Origin: Avidehalobacter sp964569265
Lineage (GTDB): Bacteria > Bacillota > Dehalobacteriia > UBA4068 > UBA4997
Reading direction: 5' to 3'
Assembly: GCA_964569265.1 (NCBI GenBank)
Contig: CAZMTO010000007.1
Location: 1 to 64,000, forward strand
Length of the DNA: 64,000 nt
The notes beneath the pieces were generated by a model. The model worked only from the letters and a program-made list of their open reading frames with translations, was not told where the DNA came from and did no database searches. The stretch's first letter is position 1, and each line of letters starts with the position of its first letter. Below, one piece after another: positions 45,719 to 54,700 of this stretch. The translations under genes were made by a program, and so were the position numbers.

Positions 45719-48199
45719 ATGACTGAGACCATAAAAATAGCCCTGGCCGGCAACCCTAACTGCGGCAAAACAACTATGTTTAACGCACTTACCGGCAGCA
45801 CGCAATATGTTGGCAACTGGCCGGGCGTTACCGTAGAAAAAAAGGATGGCCGCTTAAAAGGTCACAAAAACGTTATCATTCAGGATCTTCCCGGTATTTA
45901 TTCGCTTTCTCCCTATTCTATGGAAGAAATTATATCGCGTAATTATCTGGTGCAGCAGCGCCCCGATGCTATTATCAACATTGTTGATGCCTCTAATATC
46001 GAGCGCAATTTGTACCTTACCACCCAGATTTTGGAAATTGGCATACCTACCGTTATTGCTCTTAATATGATAGATATTGCCAACAAATGCGGTGACAAAA
46101 TTGATGCCGCAGCACTGGAAAAACAGTTGGGCTGCCCGGTGGTAGAAATGGCGGCCATTAACGCCACCGGTATTAACACCGCTGCCGAAAAGGCCATTGA
46201 GCTTGCCAAAGCCGGCACCCGCCCCATCACCCCGACAATTTATACCGGCCCTGCCCAAACCGCTATCGAACAGATAAGCAGCCTGTTAAAGGGCGAGGTT
46301 GCCGACGAAAACCTGCGCTGGTTTAGTGTTAAAACCTTTGAGCGCGACGAAAAAACGCTGGAGCATATTACCCTTACAGCGGATAAAAAACGTCAGATTG
46401 AACAGATTATTGCCACGGCCGAAGCTGAGCTTAATGAGGACAGCGAAAGTATTATCACCAACGAACGCTACGCCTTTATTGATGCGCTGATAGCCAAAGC
46501 CGTAAAACGCGGTACGGCAGCCAGTGCAACATCCGAAAAAATTGACAAGGTGCTTACCAACCGCTTTTTGGCCCTGCCGATTTTTGCCTGCGTTATGTTT
46601 GCCGTTTACTACATTGCCATAAGCTCGCTGGGTTCGGTGCTTACCGACTGGGCTAACGACGGTGTGTTTGGCGACGGTTGGCGTTTGTTTGGCATAGGTA
46701 GCTCTGCCTACGAAGAAGCTGCCGGTGATTACGATTTGGCACAGGCCGAAATTGATGCCTACATAACCGCAGCCGCCGAAACCGGCCTTGATACTGCGGC
46801 TGCCGAAGCCGCCCTGGAGGACGGCGATACCGCAGCACTTGCCGCCTGGGCAAACGATACCGCTGCTGCCGGCATAACCGCCAATGTACAAATTTTAGAT
46901 GAAGAAACCGAAGAACTGCTGGAAACCGTGCCGGTAAATGCCGAAACCGTTACCGGTGCTTTGGCTGTTACCGAGCCTGACCCTGCCGACTTTGGCATAT
47001 GGATACCCGGCATACCCGTGCTGATTGAAAGCCTGCTGGTAGCCATAAACTGTGCCGATTGGCTGCAATCTCTGGTGTTAGACGGCATTGTTGGCGGCGT
47101 GGGCGCCGTGCTGGGCTTTGTTCCGCAGATGATGATTTTGTTTATTCTGTTGGCCATTTTAGAGGACTGCGGTTATATGTCGCGTGTGGCCTTTATTATG
47201 GATAAGCTTTTCCGCAAGTTTGGGCTTTCCGGCAAAAACTTTATTCCTATGCTGGTTGCCACCGGCTGCGGCGTACCCGGTGTAATGGCTTCGCGTACTA
47301 TTGAAAACGAGTCGGAACGCAAGCTTTCTATTATCACCACCACATTTATGCCCTGTGGTGCCAAGCTGCCGATTATTGCTCTTATTTCCGGCGCATTGTT
47401 CCCCAGCTCTGCCTGGGTTGCACCGGCCACCTACTTTATCGGCATTGCAGCCATTGCCGTAAGCGGCATTATCTTAAAAAAGACACGTTATTTTGCCGGC
47501 GATCCTTCGCCGTTTGTACTGGAGCTGCCTAATTATCATATGCCGCAGCCTAAAAATGTTTTACTGCATATGTGGGAACGTTCCAAGTCCTTTATCAAAA
47601 AAGCCTGCACCATCATTATGCTTTCCACCATCGTTTTGTGGTTTTTGGGCAGCTACAATCTGGCAATGCAGCCTGTTGATACCGGCGATTCTATGCTGGC
47701 ATCGGTTGGCCAAACTGTAGCGCCGGTGTTTACCCCCTTAGGCTGGGGCGATAAATGGGAGGCTGCTGTAGGCACTGTTACCGGCCTTATTGCTAAGGAA
47801 AACGTTGTAGCAACCTTTGGTTCTCTGTATGCCGGTATGGACGAGGTTTCGGAGGACGGCCACGAATTCTGGACGGTTTTGGCAGCACAATTTACACCTC
47901 TGGCGGCGTTTTCGTTTATGCTGTTTAACCTGCTGTGTGCGCCCTGCTTTGCCGCTATCGGCGCAATACACCGAGAAATGGGCAACAAAAAGCTTACTGC
48001 CTTTGCGGTAGCTTATCAGTGCGGTTTGGCTTATGTAGCAGCAATGGTGGTATATCAGCTTGGTATGCTGGTAAACGGCGGCGGCTTTGGCCTGTGGACT
48101 ATTGTTTCGCTGGTATTGCTGGCGGGCTTCCTGTTTTTACTGCTGCGCCCCAACCCCTACAAGAACGGCGTTATTAAACCGGAAACTATCAACAAATAA
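45719..48199 (+). CDS. feoB: Ferrous iron transporter B
   Basis: An 826-residue membrane GTPase. The G domain shows G1 GNPNCGKTT, G2 region GNWPGVTVEKK, G3 DLPGIYSLSPYS and G4 NMID; the membrane part has GCGVPGVMASRTI and PCGAKLPI, the conserved gate and Cys motifs. Compared with the E. coli protein (773) it carries an Ala/Glu-rich acidic insert of about 90 residues (roughly 330-420) in an external loop after the first membrane segment. It imports Fe(II) under anaerobic conditions. A GGAGG site precedes ATG. Confidence 0.96.
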   Translation: MTETIKIALAGNPNCGKTTMFNALTGSTQYVGNWPGVTVEKKDGRLKGHKNVIIQDLPGIYSLSPYSMEEIISRNYLVQQRPDAIINIVDASNIERNLYLTTQILEIGIPTVIALNMIDIANKCGDKIDAAALEKQLGCPVVEMAAINATGINTAAEKAIELAKAGTRPITPTIYTGPAQTAIEQISSLLKGEVADENLRWFSVKTFERDEKTLEHITLTADKKRQIEQIIATAEAELNEDSESIITNERYAFIDALIAKAVKRGTAASATSEKIDKVLTNRFLALPIFACVMFAVYYIAISSLGSVLTDWANDGVFGDGWRLFGIGSSAYEEAAGDYDLAQAEIDAYITAAAETGLDTAAAEAALEDGDTAALAAWANDTAAAGITANVQILDEETEELLETVPVNAETVTGALAVTEPDPADFGIWIPGIPVLIESLLVAINCADWLQSLVLDGIVGGVGAVLGFVPQMMILFILLAILEDCGYMSRVAFIMDKLFRKFGLSGKNFIPMLVATGCGVPGVMASRTIENESERKLSIITTTFMPCGAKLPIIALISGALFPSSAWVAPATYFIGIAAIAVSGIILKKTRYFAGDPSPFVLELPNYHMPQPKNVLLHMWERSKSFIKKACTIIMLSTIVLWFLGSYNLAMQPVDTGDSMLASVGQTVAPVFTPLGWGDKWEAAVGTVTGLIAKENVVATFGSLYAGMDEVSEDGHEFWTVLAAQFTPLAAFSFMLFNLLCAPCFAAIGAIHREMGNKKLTAFAVAYQCGLAYVAAMVVYQLGMLVNGGGFGLWTIVSLVLLAGFLFLLLRPNPYKNGVIKPETINK

Positions 48200-48235
48200 T
48201 TAACATAAAATAATTAACACAAAGGAGCGATTATT

Positions 48236-48403
48236 ATGGGAACTTTTATTACTGCATTAGTTGTTTTCGGCGGCGCTGCCATAGTTGCTCGCAATTTGCT
48301 CCGCAAGCACAAGCTGGCCAAAGCTACCGGTTCGGTTGGCTGCGGCTGTGGCTGTGGCTGCTCCGGGTGTTCCGGCTGTGACATTATCAGCCAACACAAA
48401 TAA
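48236..48403 (+). CDS. FeoB-associated Cys-rich membrane protein
   Basis: A 55-residue protein: one N-terminal membrane helix (GTFITALVVFGGAAIVARNLL), a basic stretch, then seven Cys in the cluster CGCGCGCSGCSGC. This is the pattern of the FeoB-associated Cys-rich family (PF12669) that stands in for FeoC in Bacillota. AAAGGAG lies eight bases before ATG. It is 36 bases after feoB and is the last gene of the operon. The Cys cluster may bind iron or sense redox state; that is inference. Confidence 0.88.
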   Translation: MGTFITALVVFGGAAIVARNLLRKHKLAKATGSVGCGCGCGCSGCSGCDIISQHK

Positions 48404-48430
48404 ATCAGTATCCAACAACCTTTACCCAAT

Positions 48431-48470
48431 AAAAAATAGCCTGTCGGCCACAAACCGGCAGGCTATTTTG
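48431..48470 (+). terminator. Terminator of the feo operon
   Basis: AATAGCCTG-T-CGG pairs with CCG-G-CAGGCTATT and is followed by a short T run. Confidence 0.8.
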
Positions 48471-48479
48471 TTGCCCAAA

Positions 48480-48637
48480 TTTAAGCCCCCTGCCCCACCT
48501 TTATCACCCGGCCATTGGGGCCTAAAAACGCCTGTAACGGGTTTTAGGCGGCGGCATAGGCACACCTACATAAGCGGCTGCTTTACCCCGCCAGAGAGCT
48601 TTTTTGCCGCACCGTATAACACACAATAAGGCAATAT
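48480..48637. other. Non-coding stretch with hairpins
   Basis: The gap 48404-48717 between feo and the SLH gene has no supported gene. Apart from the two terminators it holds an 8-bp inverted repeat GCCTAAAA/TTTTAGGC (48520-48549) and a GCGGC/GCCGC pair further right. No known RNA family was recognised. Confidence 0.4.
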
Positions 48638-48679
48638 AAAACACCATACCCGGCCGCCCAGCCAAGTATGGTGTTTTTG
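48638..48679 (-). terminator. Terminator of the SLH surface protein gene
   Basis: AAAACACCATAC pairs with GTATGGTGTTTT; both strands have T runs, and on the minus strand it lies about 40 bases after the SLH gene stop. Confidence 0.75.
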
Positions 48680-48717
48680 TAAGCCGGCCGCCGTTTTATA
48701 ACGGTAAGCCTGCTGTT

Positions 48718-51700
48718 TTAAGCACTTTTGTAGCGATACAGGAATGTTACCGCCTGCGCTCTGGTGCAATCTTCATCGGGAGCAAACAGGTTGTTGCCAA
48801 CACCGCCGGTTATGCCCTGCTGAACTGCCCAGTTTACGGCCTTAGCATAATATGCATCGGCTGCAACATCGGCAAAATTGCTGGCCGCAGATACATCCGG
48901 CGAACCGGCAAAACGCCACAGGAAGGTAACTATCTGCGCTCTGGTGCAGGTTTTATCGGGAGCAAACAGGTTGTTGCCTACGCCCTCGGTAATGCCCTGC
49001 TCTATTGCCCAGCTTACTGCCTTGGCATAATACGCGTTGGCAGCTACGTCGGCAAAGGTGCCGGCGCTCTTAGGTTCGGGGGAGGCAGCCGACCGCCACA
49101 GGAAGGCTACTATCTGCGCTCTGGAGCAAATATCGTCGGGAGCAAACAGGTTGTTGCCTACACCGCCGGTAACGCCCTGAGCAACGGCCCAAGCCACTGC
49201 TTCGCTGTAATAAGCGTTCTTGGGAACATCAATAAAGGTAATGCCGGTAGTACCTGTACCTGCACCGCTGCCAGTGCCAGTACCACTACCTGCACCTGCA
49301 CCGGAACCTGCGCCAGTACCAGTACCGGAGCCGGAACCGCTGCCGCTGCCGGAACCACTACCGCTGCCGCTGCCGGAACCACTACCACTGCCGGAGCCGG
49401 AACCAGAGCCACTGCCACTGCCGCTGCCGGAACCGGAACCACTGCCACTGCCGCTGCCGGAACCGGAACCACTGCCGGAACCGCTGCTGTCATCATCATC
49501 GCCACTGGTGGCAATAAATACGGCCGTAACAGTTACAGGAGCATCGGGCATGGTAAAGGTGTTATTGATAACCTCGAACTCGGTTTTAGTTGCGCCAATC
49601 TGGTAAGATGCCAGAATTTTACTTACTCTGTAGTCCTTGTTGGGGGTAGCCGTAACCGTAACGGTTTCACCCTCCTGCGCCTTGGCTTTGTCCGCCGTCA
49701 CTGTACCGTTTTCAGACGGTGTGCAAGTGATAACGTTATGCGTAGGAGCAAATACTGCACTGACAGTTATGCGTTTGGCCGGCATAGTAAAGGTGTTGCC
49801 TTCAATGGCTTCCGCCAAAACGCCGGCCTCGGTAGAATAGCTAATGGTAACACTAACCAGCTTGTAGCCCTCGTTGGGGGTAGCGGTAACCGTAACCAGC
49901 TCACCTTCGGCAGCCTGTTCTTTATCAATAGTTACAGTGCCGTTGCTCGGTTGATAACAGCTCAGGTTGTAAAGTTTAACCACGCTTGCCGATATGGTGG
50001 TATCTTCACCGATAGCGTAGATAGTGCAGGTCCAGGTGCCGTCATCATTCTTTTTAATGTTGTCAAAGCCGGTAACAGCTTCCAAACGGTAACTATCCGC
50101 CGGTGTCACCTTATAAATCAGGGTTTCACCCTCGTAGAATTTACCATCGGCAGTTTTACGAACAGTGTCGGCATTAGTCAGAGTAAAGGTTGCATTTTCT
50201 GCCTCGGCAGTAACTGCGTAGGCAACAATATCCTTAAAGCTTACCGTGATGTTTACTGTAGCTGCATTGCTGCTAAGAGCATCTATGGTAAGTACATCGC
50301 CCTGATAATCAGCGTTGGGGTTATTAGCATTTTTAACGGTTTCGCCGTTTATCTTCCAGGCATCAACCATTTTGCCGTCTGCCGGCACCGAAGTTATAAT
50401 CACGGTGCTGCCGCCGCCAATATTGGCAGCGCCGCTGGCAAATGCCGTGCCGTCGCTGGTAGCACCGGTAATAGTGCCGCCCTCGCCTTCTACAGCGTAA
50501 TTAACGGTGTAATAGCTTTGCGGTGCAAATTCTATACCAAAGGTTATGTTGCCTGTAGCATCGGCAAATGTGCGGGTTTTACTGTGGTTGCCGCTTTCGG
50601 TCTCGCCGTTTACCGTCCACTTATCTACCATATAGTTGGCCTTGGGTGCCACGGTAAATTCCAGGGTTTCTCCTCTGTAATAAGTTATCGGCTCACCGGA
50701 GGTTACTGCACCGGTTTCAACCTCTTTACCGTATTGATCAAAAATTCGGTAATTAACTTTGCCTTGAGCATCGTCATAGGTACCAACCGCCTGATAACTG
50801 ATAGCCTTAGAGAAGTATGCAGTCAAAACATCATTGGATTGCAGTACATAATTGGTAGTTTGGTTGGTAGAATATACCTTACCCTGTGCTGCAAGCGAAG
50901 TCCAGCGGTCAAATACATAGCTTCTGGCAGGTACTGCCGTCAGGGTAAATTCGGTATTACCGGGAACATTGTGCATAACTCTAAAATCATCTTCATCCAG
51001 CGGTTTGCCGGTAGTTTCATCTATCAGCGTGCTGGTTGCATGGATGGTGCCTGCATCATAATATCCGGAAGGAGCGCTGCTTCTTACTATTAAACTATAG
51101 GTACCCAACTGAGTATCCGCGCTAACGGTGGTATCTGCGGTAATGGTAAAGGTATAGGTTGTGCCATCATTGGTAATGGGGCTGCCGTTTACCTGCCAGT
51201 TACCGGTAACTTCATAAGCAGGGGCCGCGCTTACGGTTACCGTTGTATCACCGGCAATTTTGGTGCCGGAGCTTACATAGCGGTCTACCGCGGGGGTAGA
51301 AGTATCATTGTCGTCATCCCACTTATAAGATGCCTGCAAATTATCACCAAGGGTAATAGTAAAGGTTTCACGTTCAAATACCGGGTAAAGGTTTACGTTG
51401 GCACCGGGCATAACCACGTTAATTTCCGGCGTGGTCACCAGCTCTATGCGGCCGCCTACCACGTATTCCCAATGTTTAAACTGGTAACCGTTGTTGGCAA
51501 CTGCCTTAAAGGTAAATTCGGCACCGGGGCGCACCGGGGCGCCGTTAGCCAAACCAATGGGCATTTCTACACTGCCGGCAGCAGGGTTGCTGTTGACTAC
51601 ATTTATGGTATAAGTGGCAAGCTCGTATTGCAGCTCTATGCTTATATCTTCGGCCAGCATAGTGTAGTTTAAGGTGTTGCCGCCCTGCTGTGTATAAATA

Positions 51701-54700
51701 ACAGCATCGCCTTTTTTAACAATCCACTGTTTTACCTGATAACCCTCGTAAGGAGTAGCCAGCAGTACCAAACCGGTACCGTTAGCAACTTTTACACCGG
51801 CGGCAAGCTCGGCATAGGTGTGGGCTTCGGGGCTTAATACCGATACCGTGCCGGCTGTGTTAGTGTCTGCCGTGTTAACCACATTGGCTTTAAGCGTATA
51901 GTTTTGGCCGGTTACAACATAGGTTACCGGTTTAAAGCTTACTTCATAGTTGGTACCGTAGGTAATGCCGCTTAAACCGTACTTTTCACCGTCGCTGGAT
52001 GTCGGATAATTGCCGTTTTCATCCGGTACATTGGTTTCAATTCTGATAATGTTGCTGGGGTTAAGATAACCTACTACAGTGTAGCTGCCCGGAGCAGTGT
52101 TATTATCCAGCTTTACTTCTCGGCCGGCGGTATCGTATACCTTAATATCAACAAAGTTGGTACCGGTCATCGTAGTTGTACCGTCAGCAGCATAAACCGG
52201 GTTATCATATTGCAGTTTATCGCCATAAACCAGGTTGCCCTCTACTACACAAAGCTGCGGCAGGTTAGCTTCTACACTGCCCTGAGCTGCGGTAAATGTG
52301 CCGTTGGCAGTTGTAATACCTATGGTAATGGGTCGGCGTGTAACATCAAAGTATGCCGTATGAACATCGTAATAGGTTTTTTCCAGCTTATAGCTGCGGC
52401 AGGGAGTTTGTCCCATCCACGGCCATCTGTTGTTATAATTACCGCTTTGCGGGCCGGGCTCATCCCAGTTACCGCCTCTAAACTTACTGGCTTCAGCCGA
52501 ACCAAGCCAACTGCCATTGCCGCCAAGCCGATACAGCCTGGTGCCACTCTGCCAATCGAGTTCTTCCGACTCTACCAGCTTGCCGTCTTCACGATGATAA
52601 TACATAAGCTTAGCCGTCCATTTTTCGCCATAGGTAAGCGTGTCAACCTCGTTGCCGTTTTTGTCACAAATTACCAGGCGATAGCCTTCTTCACCGCTAA
52701 GCAGTGCAGTCTGGCCCAAATCCAGCGGGGCAAATACACGGCTGCCCTGATAATATGCCTTTATGGTATAAGCACCTTCCGGCAGGGCAGACGTCATATC
52801 GGTGGTAAGGGCAGCGGTGGCATTGCTGCCGTCAGCCTTTAAGGGTACGTTATAGGTACGAGAATAATTTAAGCCGGTGATTTCGTAGGTTACAACGCCG
52901 CTGGGGGCAGCATTGTGGCCGGCGGTAGTGCTTTTAAGTGTAACAGATGCATAAGGCTTACCGTTAGTAACATCGGCGGTAAGGCCATTTACCGCAGTTG
53001 CCTTGTGTACGCGATACTTAGCGTGGAAAACGTCGGAATATGCCGAAATATGGTATTCCTCACCACGGACTTTATCGTAATAAATAACATTTACACGGCA
53101 ACGGTAATCACCCTCGCTGCTGTAGCCGGACGACAGGAAGGTATAATATGCCTGCTTTTTGTTGGTAATATCCTGCCACTTGCCGTTTTCCAGCTTTTGC
53201 CACTGGTAGCTAATGCCCTGCGGATAATCCTCGGCATTTTTAACGGCAGCCGTAACGGTGTTGGTAGAATCCGGGTAGATAGCCAGTGCGCCGTCTACAT
53301 CAAGGCCAACCAGCTCAATATCCGGGTAGCCAACATCGGTTTTGGTGCGAACAGTTAAAACTTCACTTTCTATACTAACGTTAGGCGTAACACTGCGCAC
53401 CGCCTGAATTTCGTAAAAATACTCGGTGTAGGGGTTAAGGTTTTTGTCGTAATAAACAAAATCCCAAGTGCCGTCATCGTTCTTTTTGCCCTGATCAAAC
53501 GGTACAAAGGCCAGCTCGTAGCTGCCGCTGCCGTCCGGGAACTCGTAATAACGGTAAATCTGGAAGCCGGAGATCATCTTGTCATAGCTCCAGGTAAGGG
53601 CTATGGTATCATCAGTGGTCTGTTCGGCATCCATAGCAAAATCGTCGGGCAATTCCGGCGGCATTTCAATATCGGTAACCAAATAGCTAACTACCGGGAA
53701 ACCGCCGCCATCATAGGCAAAAAGCTTCCAGCTAAAGCCATAGCCAAATTCTTCGGCTTCGGCGGGCATATTTTGCATACTGGCAATGTAGCTGCTGCCG
53801 GATGTACTGGTCATAACGTAACCTGCACCGGCCTCGCTGCCGGCAACCACACCAACCGTTAAGCAGCCTGCACCTATACCGGCGGTACGTTCAATTTCGC
53901 TGCTGAATATAAACGAATGGCTGTATTCGGTAGACATATCTATCGACTGCGTGATGTTCTGGCCGTTGGGGGCATCGGTATAGCCTACAGCAGCATAGTC
54001 ACCGTTCCACACAATAGCATCTTTATAACCCTTGGCAGAGGTAGGATAGGTAGACGGGTCGCCCAGAGTATGGGTCATAATGTTGCCGGATATCTGCGGC
54101 AGTTCGCTGTAATCCCTGGCAATTTCTTCATACTTCTTCAAATCCATAACCTGCGTTGCCGCGGTATGCGGAGAAGTAATCGTCATAGCCTGTTCGTTGT
54201 AGCCGCCCTTGCCATCCGGGGTGTAGGCCGTGTATTCATATACAACTGTGGGTATAGAATACAGCACAACGGCATCGGCACCTACCGAAGTAGAATACTC
54301 AACCGTTTGCTCCAGAGAGGAGTTCATTTCAAATTCGTAAGTAAATTTAGCCTTTAATGTAGAGCTGCATTCAATAGAACCTATTTTTATACCAAAAATA
54401 GTAATGTCCTGTTCTAACGATGCATAAGCACCCGCCCATATAGACGATTGCGCAACTGCACCGTCTGAACTACCTTTAGTCTGCGCATAAGAAGTCTCGG
54501 ACTGGATATACGCGCCGGAAAGGTCATCGCGGTTCATCAAATCTTCAAAATACGGCGAAGATGCCAACACTGCCAGCACCTTGGGGTCACTGTAAACAAA
54601 GTAATGGTTGTTGTTATACTTTAAGTAAGCAGTATCTTTATCCGTATTGGGAAAGATAAAATACGCCGCATTAGATTTCATCTGTTCACTTTTTATGGAT

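Noticed and set aside
49738..51093. A 451-codon rightward open frame opposite the SLH gene
   Set aside because: Antisense shadow of the InlB-type repeats; no binding site or domain.
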